This document shows, one piece after another, positions 49,526 through 62,050 of a DNA stretch of 64,000 nucleotides. A program made the translations under genes and the position numbers. Under the pieces are notes generated by a model. That model had not been told where the DNA came from. It saw nothing but the letters and a program-made list of their open reading frames with translations, and made no database searches. The number at the start of each line of letters is the position of its first letter. Position 1 is the first letter of the stretch. The stretch comes from Cristatella mucedo (Eukaryota; Bryozoa; Phylactolaemata; Cristatellidae), in NCBI GenBank assembly GCA_009760855.2, contig WPIO01000005.1, positions 12,566,001 through 12,630,000 of the forward strand. Reading direction: 5' to 3'.

Positions 49526-49929
49526 CCGAAATGGTTGACTCCTTCATAACTAGCTAAACAGCTGCACCGAATTCCGCCTCATCTTGCCATCATGTCCTTC
49601 CCAAAAAATACATTAGCTGTTTGAATCTTTCACTTAAAGAGCGTTGGGGACACATGCTTTTGTTCTGAAGGTCATGGATTGTGCACTCACTTCAACAATT
49701 GTTCCACAACGACATCTTCTCACACACGGCAACCTCTGGCGCACATTCTAGCCGTTCTGTGCAGCTACTCACTTCCTCTACTGCCTTCCTGACTTAGCTA
49801 TAGTTCTCCCTTTCTCTCGGTTTTGTAACATGCAATCCGTTGGCTACCTCACGGGCGCCGGAAGCCTCTGAGTGCCGAATGTAACTCCAGTGTGACACCC
49901 AATGAGTATTTTTTATTTTTCGGAGTTAT

Positions 49930-51250
49930 TGGCGAAGATGTATGTAGATGTACAAAAACAAGATGTACTTGTTAATTTGTCTGAAGTGGGTCAGAGAGGT
50001 AAGTGTTCCCATGGTCATTGGCCTTAATTTGGGAAAATGTAGTTGCTTTTGTTCCGACTGGAGTGTTTTGCAGTGGCTGCTATTCTACGTATTAAGTTTT
50101 AGCCGATTTAATTTGCATGATTTGGCTTGTGCAACCGTGTTTTCTGGTGGCACGCGACAGTGGACAATTTTGTTGTCTTGGTCTGCACGCCGAAACGTCT
50201 TCCAAAACCTTTGAAATCTTATTTGGTCTCAGGATACTCAGCAAGTTAGCCTACACTAATTACTGATGTATCGTGCTTAATTGAGAGCAGTAGTCAAGCC
50301 TCCGATACTAAACTTGATCTCGTTGCAGAAGAAGAAAGTAATTGCATCCAGATTTCTCTTAATTCCGATTGCTTGCAGTTTAAAAATTGTTTAATCAGCA
50401 CTCCATTTTAAGTTCAAGTAGGTCACTGAAACGATAAAAAGAAAAGGCTTCAAACTGAAACCGCTCTGAAGCTCCTGATCACTCGGCGGAGGTTTGAGAC
50501 AACAATGAGCTTGCACTGCAATGGACACCCTAGGACAGGCAGCGAAAAGTGCTCACCATGTCTTACCGTAGTTCAGTGCTACCCGGATGGCTAGCCTGTA
50601 ATGGCGCTCTTGGACGTGGTCAGCATCGGCTTGCAGCTATTCGATGCAATGATTTTCAAAGATTCTATGGGTATTCATCGTTTCAAGTTGTTGATATTCA
50701 TCGCGTAGTCAAGCGCGTAGCTACTAGAACAATTAAGCTGCATTAATGGTATTTTTCTGTTCTTCCGGTCAGTTCACCATGTAGCAGAATTAATTTATCC
50801 GAAGCACCAATTAAAGTGCTATTCCCATCTAACCCGCTATGCGTAGGGAGAGCAATTGATATTTTAAATCTCTTGGACAAGAAATCACCCGAAAGACTCC
50901 TAATAATACATTGAGATATATAAAAGGTAAGTATGGCAACCGTTGTCGTAGCACCTAGTTTTTGCTCGTTGAAATAACGGCACACTTGGGATTTGCATCC
51001 AGCATAGAGGCGGAGCTAGGATTTCATATAGGAAGTTAAGACCCACAAGATTATAATTTATGGGGCTACAAAATTACAGTGCAAAATCATTGTTTTCATT
51101 CGACACACTCGATGATTGTTCATCGACTGGAAAATCAGACTTATTATCGACAATGATGACGGTCGGGGCGTGGGAAGCTTCCAAGGTCACTGCCCCTCCC
51201 TTTTCCGCCGCTCAATAGCATAATGAAATAGCGTAGCATAATAAATTATA
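49930..51250. other. Intergenic, nothing firmly recognised
   Basis: ORFs at 49948-50214 and 50549-50746 are unsupported. One ends at a good donor-like gaggtaagtg (about 49998) but no partner exon was found. Confidence 0.4.
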
Positions 51251-51259
51251 ATATTAATA

Positions 51260-51555
51260 ATAAGAAATTTGATAAATTAGAATATTAATAAGAAATTTGA
51301 TAAAGAACCCTCGGAGAACTAAATCTCTTTCTAGGCGGTTTACATTTGCTGCAAAGGAAACATGAGACAACAAGATGTTCGCAAGCCTTATCATAACTAG
51401 CACCTACGAATAAGGCCATGCAAATTTTTTTCAGCATCAATAATATATTTTCACCATCATTAATAATAATAATACATTTGAAATAGTGCCGTCAGAGAAT
51501 TCAATCTCTTTCTAGGCACTTTACATTTGATGCTGAAGAATTAAGATCGAATGGT
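51260..51555 (-). mobile_element. Two LINE-A 3' tails
   Basis: ctcggagaactaaatctctt (about 51311) and gtcagagaattcaatctctt (about 51490), each with the ggcg/cactttacattt continuation and adjacent AT-rich triplet tails. They are two separate truncated insertions. Confidence 0.75.
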
Positions 51556-51728
51556 TAGTGATAGCACACTAGGTGAGGCAGCTGCTTTTCACGACGTTGG
51601 TCCCGAGGTTGTAGGTTCGAATCCTATGGTAGGTGATTCATTATCGCCACTGCAAGCGGTGGTGATAGCCGTAAAGGCTCTTCTGTTGCCCTACAAGAGA
51701 GGCTGTTAAATCAGCTAGTATTTTTTTA
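51556..51728 (+). mobile_element. SINE-1 copy, full length
   Basis: atagcacactaggtgaggca head, taggttcgaatcctatgg B box, and body to aaatcagctagt with a T-rich tail. Sits directly against the LINE-A tail on its left. Confidence 0.87.
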
Positions 51729-51734
51729 GTGATG

Positions 51735-52110
51735 GCATGATAATAATGCACTTGATAAAGCGCCCTCAGAGAACTTAATCTCTCTCTAAGCATGCTCCAT
51801 GACAACAAGTATAGCATGGTTAGGGATGACTTGCACAGTGGCTGCTGGCAAATATGGTTAGTGGCAGCACGCACAGTGTCAGCATGCATAAGCACATAAA
51901 GACGAACAACAGGGACCCACTAAATGCAGTGATAAATATATGTGTTTTTAGTTTTTTTTTAAATGTGATCAAGTCAGGGGATATCGTGTCGCAAGTCATG
52001 AGTGGGTTCTAGACTTAGGGAGCATACGAACTAAATATACGGTCTCTAAAGGATTGGGGCTCGTAAGAGGTATAGGTAAACGATTAGATTCCAAAAAGCA
52101 AGTGTCATCA
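51735..52110 (-). mobile_element. LINE-A 3' end
   Basis: aataatgcacttgataaagc tail and stem-loop at the left; 3' UTR with gcagcacgcacagtgtcagc; RT end (cgaactaaatatacggtctc) at the right. Confidence 0.8.
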
Positions 52111-52149
52111 ATACAACTGAGTCACAATCTCGGATCTTTTCATCTCTCT

Positions 52150-52208
52150 GTGTGCGTGCATGCATGCATTTGTGTTTGTGTGTGTGTAGTTTTCGCGTGT
52201 GTTGTATG

Positions 52209-52243
<35 letters not shown>

Positions 52244-52280
52244 GTTGTGTATGTGTGTGTTTGCATGTGTGTGTGTGACA
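52150..52280. repeat. (TG)n-rich microsatellite
   Basis: Interrupted TG tract with gcatgcatgc near its start. ORFs on both strands across it are artefacts. Confidence 0.95.
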
Positions 52281-52717
52281 TCTTATCCAGCATTCGTGGA
52301 TGTGGTTAGGGAGGCACACAGTATTGATTGGTGCCAGTGGATAATGGGTGCACCTCCCACTTGTTTCTGCTGTTGAATGAGTCAGCTCTTTAGCAGCCTC
52401 TGACCTTTGTAATAGAATGCCTTTCATTGCCACTCAAACATGATGCCAGCTTCCAGTAGGGAAGTATTCACAGACACCAGCCCTTCGATGGACTAACAAC
52501 TGTTTGCATCTGTTCCACAGTAGTCTCTCTAGTCCGGGTCATCAGAGGTGTTCGATGTCAGCTTGATAGGCAAGAAGTGCTTCAAGAAGCTGGGTAGGGG
52601 TTTTTGACAAAGCTTCAAGCTCCTGCTAAAGGGGCACGGAACTTGTTTAGGCCATTGGGACCCCCACTCAGTCGGCTGAAGATAAAATAATATGCATACT
52701 CTATTCAGATAATAGGG

Positions 52718-52950
<233 letters not shown>

Positions 52951-53104
52951 TGTGTGTGATCTAGGATTCTAGGCTAGACAGGCTTGATTTTTTTACAGAT
53001 GCTATGAGATTTAAACTGGCTAAGGCACATGGTCCTCGAAGTAATTCATAAAAGTAGTTGGGGCACGTGCACTTGTGCACAAGTGCACTCATAATCGTGC
53101 ATGG

Positions 53105-53345
53105 GCCACAAACACACACACATATTCCCTCACACAAGCACATCCCACACAAGCGCACGTCACACAAGCAGCCCCCTTACATTCACATCCTTACACACGC
53201 ACGCCCCCATACATGCACACCTCCATACATACACACCCCACGCATGCCTACCCACACATGCACACCATCATCTATGCACACCAGCATGCATGCACACCAG
53301 CATGCATGCACACTGCCATGCATGCACACCGCCATACATGCCTTA
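53105..53345. repeat. (CA)-rich stretch and gcatgcacaccag minisatellite
   Basis: Loose acacacac and catacatg units grade into tight repeats of gcatgcatgcacaccagcat type at about 53270-53340. Three overlapping ORFs across it (for example 53075-53512) are low-complexity artefacts. Confidence 0.85.
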
Positions 53346-55720
53346 CCAAGCTGAATGACAAAGATAGGGCAGACCGAGGGACCTGTGTGAGCATGGTCTT
53401 TGATGCTCTGTGCAGAACCTCGGAGGCCTTTGCCTACATCCGGAATGTTCGGCTGCCAAGACGACATGCCACTAGGGTTTATACTCTTTTTTTAGTCTCT
53501 TACACAGCCTAGAAGACCAGGCACCAGGTGGCCGGCCATGGGCTTAGCGGTAGCTGTGGCCTTGGCTGGTGTTCTGACGGTTGAGCTCACTTAAGTGCAG
53601 TGCAAGCAGCCTTCGTGAAAACAACGCCCGAGTTTCCGATGCGATTACAATTACTTTCAGCAAGTCAGAGATGCTGTAGGCAAGTCGAAGAGTACTAGCT
53701 CAGGCTGATGCTGAGTGCATTAACTTGCTTTTTAACTAGACAAAGTCACAAATACTTAGGTGGTGTTACATTGGACGACCTCTCTTGCACGGCCAGGTGT
53801 CCCTGTTTTCGGTGCACACTGGAGACCATTTGCTGAGCCGACGTGACCTATTGCTAGAGTTCATGTTAAGCTTTTGCAATAATGTCCACTCTACGAGTTG
53901 CTGGCTAGTGATTCGGCACGGTTTATTCCAGTGCATTCTTTTCTCGAATTGGCTAGAGCTATTTGCAAATTATTTGCTCTCATTCACTGTCGGTAGGGCT
54001 GCTCTTCTGCTGCTATGTTAATCATTATACGTTGAATCAGCATGCCTCTAAGCCATTTTTGGCAGATATCGTTTTATCTGTGGTAAAAAGGAGTATTCAA
54101 AGTAGATTGGATGCATGAGTGAATAGAGCCACAGTGGAGGAGGACTAAGAAGGGGCAGTCGGTAGGCCACGGCTGGTATGTCAAGCCAGGAGCCTGATCT
54201 ACTCAGGTTTCTGGTTTCGGCTACACGTTCTTTTTATAGCTTTGCTTCATCTACCTTCCGAGCAGATGCAATTGGCCTCAAAAGCCACATGGTTCGGAGG
54301 GGGCATCGTCATAATACAACGGACTCTTCATTCAGTTTGATTGTGTGAAACTGAAAAATTGTTGCCATTAAGTAGCCACAAGAATGCCGTGAGGATTAAT
54401 AATGACCGAATGAGACTGAACGAGTGTGCAGTGCTCGTGAGCTGTCGCCTACATGACAGCTAGTATGTACGATATGGGGTTTTAAAATAGAGTGGCAAAC
54501 AATTTCAATACCAAGGAAGACGAACACTGCACAGACTGATCGGCATGCAGTCAGCTGTGCAGAATTTAGTAATAATAAATGAGTGTGAACAATCGTATTG
54601 GGAATGTTTCACCGACAGTATGACTTTTGTTGTCTGTCGAGGCATGCACAATGTACATGAGCCACTGGACTGGAAATTCGGCCACGGTGCAAATTTTAGT
54701 GCATAGGGGTCAGCTTGGTTTGCAAAATGAATCTTAAAAATTATCCAAGATGAGAAAGAAATTATTTCTGGGAAACAGAGCTAAATGTGGTCTCAAAAAT
54801 TGAAACAGCCAAGTCTTAGTACATGAGGAGCTATAATAGATTATTGCAACCATTAGCAGCTAAGTGTTAGGGCGACTCAGCATAAGACATTTATTTGGAG
54901 TAATGCTTTGATATGGCAGATAACTGTTTGAAATTGAATGAGGCTCAAGCAGCAACGGCTACCGTACATTATGTTTCATTGAGCACGGGTTTGGTCGGAT
55001 GAGTAACAGTTTGGCAGTTAGTCGACTTCAGACGGGTCTTGCTAAAGGCAAACAGGTCAGGGGTATCTGCATCTGCAAGAATAATGACACTTATTATTGG
55101 GCATTTATTGCATATCGAACGTGTTCTGGAAGCAGGATGGCATACAATAGGTGAGTTTCATAGCAGGCAACTGCTGGTTGATTTCTTGCATTGTGCTTTT
55201 AGTAAGCAAGACATGAAATACAGCGCTGTATGGAATTTACATTCTTTAGATTCAGCAGTAGTACATTTTAATCAAAGTGCAAATAAAACTCTATACTTTG
55301 TGATACTAGTGGTGCTTGTGAGAAGACCAACCATCGATAAAGAGCATTCCTTTCTCTTCACTTTCCATCAGTTTGTAGTACCGGCACCTCGGGCTCATTA
55401 GGCATCAGGCTGTCGCCTGTCTTGGTGCTCCTAATGGCTAGCCTGTCAATAAATTTAATTTATTTTCAGGCCCAGCTATTGCATAGACCCCATAATTTTG
55501 GCCCGGCAGCCAATATAAAGCCACAGGCTATCTTTTATTCAATTAAAGGATCCGTTGTGGCTGCATATCTTCCGGTGACCACACAGTCATACATGCCGTA
55601 AAACAATATTAGTGAAGGTTGAAGTCATAAACTACAGAATGGGTGTGACAATCCCTACTAATTAAAGACAGAAAGTCAGCCCGTCCTTCCGGAAGGATGG
55701 CAACCAGTACTTCAGGAGTG
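53346..55720. other. Intergenic, unrecognised
   Basis: The largest ORF is 55039-55401 (+, 120 codons), with no family resemblance, no splice signals and no neighbours to suggest a role. A short KYLGGVTLDDL-like segment near 53760 resembles retroelement RT but stands alone. Confidence 0.4.
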
Positions 55721-55721
55721 T

Positions 55722-57650
55722 AATAATAATTATAATAATGCACTTGATAAAGCGCCCTCAGAGAACTCAATCTCTTTCTAGGCGCTTTACATTTGCTGCA
55801 AAGGGAAATGCAATTGAATGGTAAGTAAAATCATGCTTGAAAAACAAACAAAATGAATAATATGGTTAGGGGGTGACATGCACAGGGTCAGCATGCAAGT
55901 GTGGTTAGCGGAAGCATGCACAGTGTCAGCACACATAAGCACATGAAGGACAAATCACAGGGACCCACTAAATGCTGTCCTAAATAGGTGAGTTTTTAAG
56001 TTCCTTTTAAATGTGATCAGGTCAGGGGATGTTCTGAAGCAGGTCGGGAGGGAGTTCCAGGCTTTGGGAGCATACGAACTAAATGCACAGTCTCCAAAGG
56101 ATTTAAGGTTTGTACGAGGTATTTCTAGACTGTTGGATTCCGAAAAGCGGGTGGTACGATGCTTAGCCTGATGGGGGAGTATGTCGGAGAGATAGGCTGG
56201 AGCCATAGAATGAAGAGACGTAAAAGTGAGCGACAAAAACCTTGAAGTCAATCCGTTGCTTGACTGGCAGCCAGTGCAGGTCGGCGAGAAGTGGAGTAAT
56301 GTGGCAACTGACGCTCACGACAGACAAGCCTAGCTGCTGAGTTTTGCACCAGCTGCAATCGCCTGATCGCACATGCCGGTAGGCCAGTAAGCAGTGAGTT
56401 GCAGAAGTCGAGACAGCGTGTAACGAATGCATGGACCAACTTGGACGTGGTATCCTTATCTAAACAAGCCCGAATTTTAGCAATGTTAAGTGGTTGAAAG
56501 TAGGCAGATTTGACTGTGGAGCTGATGTGGTCGTCTAACGAGAGGTCGCTTTGGAACATGACACCTAGATTTCGAGCTGATTCGACAGGAGATATGCTGG
56601 CAGAGCCAATTTTGAGCGTCAGCCTTTTCAGTTTCTGAATCACACTTGGTTTGCCCATAACTAGTAAGTTAGTGTTATCATCGTTTAGTTTTAGAAAATT
56701 TGCTGCCATCCATGAGCGGATGTCATCAATACATGCAGCAAGTGAGTTGAGAGAATTTGAGGTGCTCGAAGGCTGGGAGGGATCAAAGCAAAGGTACAAC
56801 TGAGTGTCATCCGCATAGAAGTGAAAGCCTAGATTGTGCTTGGCAATCACATCAGCAAGAGGGAGAGTATAAACCGTGAAAAGAACCGGACCTAGCACGG
56901 AGCCCTGAGGTACCACATATTTCAGAGGTAACTCGGATGATCTTTGTCCATTCACGTCAATACTCTGGAGTCTCCCACTGAGATAGGACCTGGACCATTG
57001 CAGAGCAGTGCCAGTGATGCCCAGGCGAGATGAGAGGCGCTCTAGAAGAACTTTGTGATCGATGGTATCAAAATCTGCCAAAATATCGAGCTAAACAAGC
57101 AGGGACACTTTACCCATGTCTGCATTCCCAAGTAGATCGTTGTATACCCTAAGCAATGCTTACTCTGTTGAGTGATTAGCTCTAAAGCCAGACTGGAACT
57201 TACTAGCAAGGTTTGGAGTTTCAATATATGAGTTCAGCTGGTCTGCCATGACCCGTTCAAGTGTCTTTGATAGGAATGGTAGAAGGGAGACTGGGCCGTA
57301 GTTGCTCAAGTTCTCTTGGTCTAGTGTCGTTTTCTAGAGAACTGGCCTGACTACAGCTTTTTCGAAAGGTGTTGGGAAATGACCTGAGGCTAATGACATA
57401 TTAATGATGTTAGTTATGCATGGCAGCAGCAGATCGATGCAACGTAGGAGCAGGACAGTGGGAATAGGGTCCAGGGGACTTGTTGTCTTCTTTGATTGGG
57501 AAGCGAACTTCAGGACTAGATCACTAGTGACCTGCTTAAATGTAGACATTGAGGTGCAGCCAGGAATCGAGGAACAGCATTCTAGTGGAGATGTTGTCAT
57601 CGCAGGGATGGACTCCCTGATCTTGTCTATCTTCTGCACAAAGAATCGAG
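55722..57650 (-). mobile_element. LINE-A copy, longest RT frame in the window
   Basis: Minus strand: FFVQKIDKIRES region (57640), SGHFPTPFEKAVVRPVL (about 57360), then a 277-codon frame (57081-56248) with FDTIDHKVLLERL, VVPQGSVLGP and the active site YADD at 56817-56806, followed by AARNLGVMFQSDLSLDDHIS-like and NSLLTGLPAC blocks. After a frameshift, LTFTSLHSMAPAYLSDILP and APKAWNSLP lead to the 3' UTR, stem-loop 55752-55785 and triplet tail. The 3'-end type and motifs fit CR1/L2-like LINEs. The endonuclease part is missing (5' truncated). Catalytic residues are intact but the frameshifts make it non-autonomous. Confidence 0.93.
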
Positions 57651-58555
57651 AGCATTATACAAAGACACAGCGAAGCGAGTTTACAGGCAGTCTAGTCAAA
57701 ATATGCTACAGATAATTTATCTATGGGCAAGTGGTGCATAAGCTTGCCCCTTAGCTATTTGACACCCAAAGTGCTGAGGCAAGCTGAGGTTGGCAGTGCA
57801 GCTGGCACGTGGCACAGTCTGCTGAAGTTAGCTTACTCTCCTACCATTACCTTCCCTACCAGCCCCCCCTCGCCAGAGACATTGACAATAGTGACCTGTT
57901 TGTTAGACAGCTAAGAATTGCTCTCCCTATTCACCGAGAAACCAATTAGGGTCTAGCAGCCATGATTTACTGAACAATTTAACTTATGCTGGCTGTGGCC
58001 TGCTGCTGCTCTATCTAGCCTCTGGTTGTGAGGAGGCAGATAGAGCATGCCCACTTAGAGTGTTTGCAGCTCGTTGCACCATTGCTTCAAACCATTTTGA
58101 AAGCAAACGAAAGCAGCACAAGCCTCATAGCCGCTGCTGACCCCTTAATCCAAGCGGCCAGCCACAAGCTCCACTCAAGAGAACCGAGCCACAAAGAGCT
58201 CCAGTTGGCTCAAATAGGCTGGTCCAATCTCGGCACGTGCTTAGAGGCCAGATACTGCGACCAGTCAGGAGAGGCCGGATACTTCATCTAGACATGTACA
58301 GTGCACAAAGCGGTGACTAAATACAAAGCATTCCTTCCGGATGGAAACTATACCAAATCCCTCCCCAGAAGCTCCTGTGCATACTAAAGTACGTTTAATC
58401 TAACGATACGATAACAACACGATAAAGATACGATAAAGAACGATAATATCTGTAATACGAGTATTGCAAGCATGCAAATACCTAACTCTATGCACGCTTC
58501 CGGAAAAAATGTGGACAAGTAGTAGTGGCTGAAAAAAATGTCAGGGTTGGACATT
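57650..58555. other. Intergenic, unrecognised ORFs
   Basis: The ORF 58028-58291 (+, 87 codons, starting near IEHAHLECLQLVAPLLQTIL) has a plausible helical composition but no family I know and no flanking splice sites. Not called as a gene. Confidence 0.35.
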
Positions 58556-59140
58556 AATAATAATAATGATAATAATACATTTGATAAAGCGACCTCAGAG
58601 AACTCAATCTCTCTCTAGGCGCTTTACATTCGCTGCAAAGGGAAATGCAATTGAATGGTGAGTAATATCATGGTTGATAAACAAACAAAATGAATAACAT
58701 GGTTAGGGGTGACATGCACAGGGTCAGCATGCAAATGTGGTTAGTGGCAGCATGCACAGTGTCAGCATGCATAAGCACACGAAGGACGAATCACAGGGAC
58801 CCACTAAATGCTGTCCTAAATAGGTGAGTTTCTAAGTTCTTTTTAAATGTGGTCAGGTCAGGGGATGTTCTGAAGCAGGTCGGGAGGGAGTTCCAGGCTT
58901 TGGGAGCATATGAACTAAATGCACGGTATCCAAGGATTTGAGGTTTGTACGAGGTATTTCTAGACTGTTGGATTCCGAAAAGCGAGTGGTACGATGCTTG
59001 GCCTGATGGGGTAGTATATCTGAGAGATAGGCTGGAGCCAAAGAATGAAGTGACCTAAAAGTGAGTAACAGAACCTTGAAGTCGATCTGTTGCTTGACTG
59101 GGAGCCAGTGCAGGTCGGCGAGAAGTGGTGTAATGACTGT
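58556..59140 (-). mobile_element. LINE-A 3' end
   Basis: Minus strand: LLADLHWLPVKQQIDFKVLL, LAPAYLSDILPHQAKHRTT and IPRTNLKS, then the 3' UTR, stem-loop (about 58587-58622) and AAT/ATG-type tail. Very similar to the 55722 copy. It starts abruptly at about 59140. Confidence 0.9.
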
Positions 59141-61129
59141 GACTGGTGTGACTGTGAGTGGTGACTTTGGCCCTTTGCCAGCAGTGTCTACCGGACTCGA
59201 AAGAAGTGAACCTGATTGACAGCACGGGCAACAGCAGCTGTGCAGAGTAGATGAGTGGTGGCAGCATAGCAAGCATACAGCAACTGCCGTTTCAGCCTTA
59301 GCGTTTCAGCCTCCATTGATGTATCTCGGTGGTTCTGAGCACCTGCTCGGCAGCTAGTTTGGCAGATTCCTGTCAGCTGCCAGGCCATGCAGGCTGGCTG
59401 CTCATGACCGGGCCCAAATCGCTGCTGGTAACTGCCGGCTGTCTAAATTTGAGCTTCCACTGGGCTGGAATGGCTAACTACAGTCCCTTAGTCGGTTGAC
59501 CAAGATCATTTCTAAACTGCCTTGTTGTCTTCTTGTATTCTTTTGCTTGCTTGTCTTAGCATAATGCCATGCTTTACCATAACTTTTGGCAATTACTTTT
59601 CTCTTGCAGCCAGTTGCAAAGCACCTGGATAGAGATTTGGTTTTATTAGGGCACTGTATAAAAACGTCATTATTATTTGTCCGTACAGCCTAACATCTGA
59701 GCACAGCTGAGTTTGATACATTCTAAAGCCATCGTTGCTTCATGAAGTCTCCAGTATTTTTCGTTTTAACAGCACTGTCGAAGCCAAAAATCCACACGGT
59801 TTTGCATATTACTCCTTTTAAGGACAATAATCATAATAATAATAATGATAATAGGTCATTTGTATTGCAACACAGGGAAAGTAAGTCTCTGTCCAGGTGT
59901 TTTACAACTCTCAGTGTGATAATCAATAGCCAAGGTTTAATGACAGGCTCCGTAGTATATTGCTTAGACAAGTGGGCTCAGGGCCACTCGTGATAAATGC
60001 CCCTGGTAAGTAACATGCATCGAGTCACGCACAGGTAAGCGCGAAAAGCCCACATGATTAAAAATGACAATTTCATTCGGCATAAGGGGAGGATGCAAGA
60101 TCTGTGCAGGTGGTAACAGAAAGCAGAGAGGCTAACGGTGAATACGAATTGAAGGCTCGACTGTCAAAATATTTCAATTCAGTGCTCCAATTTAGTACGA
60201 GGAACAAGCAAGACGGCCGCTAGCAAAGAAGAATGTGGTGGCATTTGCAGACATGAAAACGCAAGCGAAGCCCCTTTCTTGCGCCCAGGGAATAGGGTGG
60301 TGTATTCAGCGATAGATGAAGGATGAGCACGTTCAGCTCTGGTTTGTAGCTGCCGTGGTACTGCTTCCAACAGATCCCTTAGCTAAAGCGACAACCGTTC
60401 CAGGGCTCGGAACTCGATGGCAAGTCCCTAGCTCCCTTCATCTTGAACTAGTGTAGTCACCGGATGGCTACAAAGCCCGACTTCATCCCAAGCCCTCTAC
60501 TTCTCTGCGACTTCGTCATAACTCTCTGGGGAGGGGTCATCGTGAATGAGAATATCTCGTGCATAGTTTTATTTTATAGGGTATTGCTGAAAGAGCTGGT
60601 CGAAACGTGGCTGGGTAGGGAGAGGTAAGTGTTCTGATGCAGCTAGGCATATCAAGGCAGCCTACCAGCTAGGATTGGCTTTTTGCCATGCCGGAGATGA
60701 TTAACTACCAGCTGCACTGCTTGGTGGTCATGGTCACCTTTTTAAACAAGGGCTTCGGCCACTCAACGGTAAACCCCAGCTGCCTATCAGAAGCTTGCCC
60801 TAATAATTGACTTGTGAGTAGTGGTGCTGGCCAGTCATCACAGATAGCCAAAGGTGTCCGACCGAGTAGCAGTTGCAGCCAAAAACAATGCATTACTTTT
60901 GCTTGCTCTCTGCTTAAAACTTTGGAATTTGGTTCCTATTTTACTCGAATGTTTCATTTCATTCGTGGCTTAATCCTAATGTAGGAGTCTCCTACCAAGA
61001 TGCATTGTGCTTGGAATTCGAAAGCTGCTGTGCAGGTTACACTAATAGTAAAGGATGATCGTTATTTAAAATAAGCTTGTCAGCATCTGTGTACTGATGT
61101 AACCGAACAGAAACTCGTCCCCCGGCTCT
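59141..61129. other. Intergenic, mostly unrecognised
   Basis: A SINE-2/LINE-A type tail at about 59610-59680 (+) and another at about 59840-59915 (minus). The rest shows no gene or repeat that I can name. Confidence 0.45.
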
Positions 61130-61592
61130 TTACCGGTGGACTGTGTGATGCTGTGCTGCAATATGGTTAAAACACAAGCAGCCACAACTGGGCGCCGAAA
61201 GCAGCAGTTTATTGTGGGTCTGTTAGTAGTGGTTACACGCCGGCGAAAGCGCTTTATGCGTCGCGTACCGGATCGACGGAGTTAACTGCGAGAACTCTCG
61301 AAGCCCGCGTATAATAAACTATCCTATGCGCATGTCGCTAGCGATGGTCCCAACCCCGAAGGCGGGCTGCTACAGCACCCCAAGATACGAGCAGCTAACT
61401 GAGTAGCCGGCAGAACACAACTGCACAGTCTAAGGTGCACTTAGCTGTTCGTCTCTGTAGGTTCGTCTCTCGTGTTCTCAAAGCGTAGTCTCGCATCGAC
61501 TACCAAGCTGCAGCCCCGAGCTCTGTCAGTCGTCCCATTATATTCACTCTCCTCTAAACTCCCGACCTCGCGTGTAGCTGCTATTTCTATTT

Positions 61593-61600
61593 CAGCACAT

Positions 61601-61627
<27 letters not shown>
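61593..61627. repeat. (TA)n microsatellite
   Basis: About 35 bp of TA next to the tail of the SINE-2 copy, probably grown from its AT-rich tail. Confidence 0.9.
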
Positions 61628-61631
<4 letters not shown>

Positions 61632-61639
61632 TATAATTC

Positions 61640-61768
61640 CTGTATATATCGCCCCAAAAGTACTTAATCTCTATTCAGGAGCTGCACATGTGCCTCGGGG
61701 CTCGAGCCCACGACCTCAGCCAGACCTTGGTCGGGGCAAGCACCTTAACCGCTAGACCTTAGTCGCTT
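61640..61768 (-). mobile_element. SINE-2 copy inserted in repeat X
   Basis: Minus strand: cggctcgagccc-type B box (gctcgagcccacgacc on plus), gaccttggtcggggcaagca (D/anticodon-like region), and stem-loop (about 61650-61683) towards the (TA)n end. Confidence 0.75.
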
Positions 61769-62050
61769 ATTTCGCCTTAGTCCGTGCACATCCTGACCGC
61801 ATCGTCTGCACCGGGCTTCATTCTAACTTGAGCTGGTTGACCAGCAGCCTGTACTAGGTGTCCTAGTCGAACCTGCTAAGGCAAGCACATTAGTCGCTCC
61901 ATCTCCTAACTGCATCGCCTGCATAAAGCTCCATTCTAACCTGAGCTAAGTGGATCAGGCGCTGGGTCTGTACTAGGCGCCCTAGTCGACCCCACTAAGG
62001 CAAGGGCTCCCATCACGGCTAAGCTGAGAGCTGCCCCAGTGCACTGACAA

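Larger units (their letters stand above)
48735..49930 (+). mobile_element. LINE-B copy, decayed, with two SINE-1 insertions
   Basis: The DDKAELPLIGH-like start (about 48760) and FGSATGKS-like remnants are followed by two SINE-1 copies. The RT C-terminal DNA then continues (tggttgactccttcataact) to the 3' UTR (about 49800-49930). Stops throughout. Confidence 0.7.
61130..62050. repeat. Repeat X, copy 2 (interrupted by SINE-2)
   Basis: Aligns with 46640-47700 and carries an internal partial duplication at its right end (ttctaacttgagct / ttctaacctgagct with the following gtcctagtcga / gccctagtcga). A (TA)n run and a minus-strand SINE-2 at about 61590-61768 split it. The motif cagtttattgtgggt contains AATAAA on the minus strand. 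Confidence 0.7.

Noticed and set aside
49948-49998. Exon-like ATG frame ending at gaggtaagtg
   Set aside because: The donor is good but no acceptor or following exon in phase was found, and it follows directly on the LINE-B 3' end.
53058-53512. Overlapping His/Thr/Cys-rich ORFs
   Set aside because: They are produced by the CA-rich minisatellite. The short non-repetitive end resembles no family I know.
53745-53790. KYLGGVTLDDL-like segment, as in retrotransposon RT
   Set aside because: Single short match with no neighbouring RT motifs in any frame.
55039-55401. 120-codon ORF
   Set aside because: The longest non-repeat ORF of the right third, but it has no recognisable motif, codon pattern or splice context. 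Chance ORFs of this length are expected in 64 kb on six frames.
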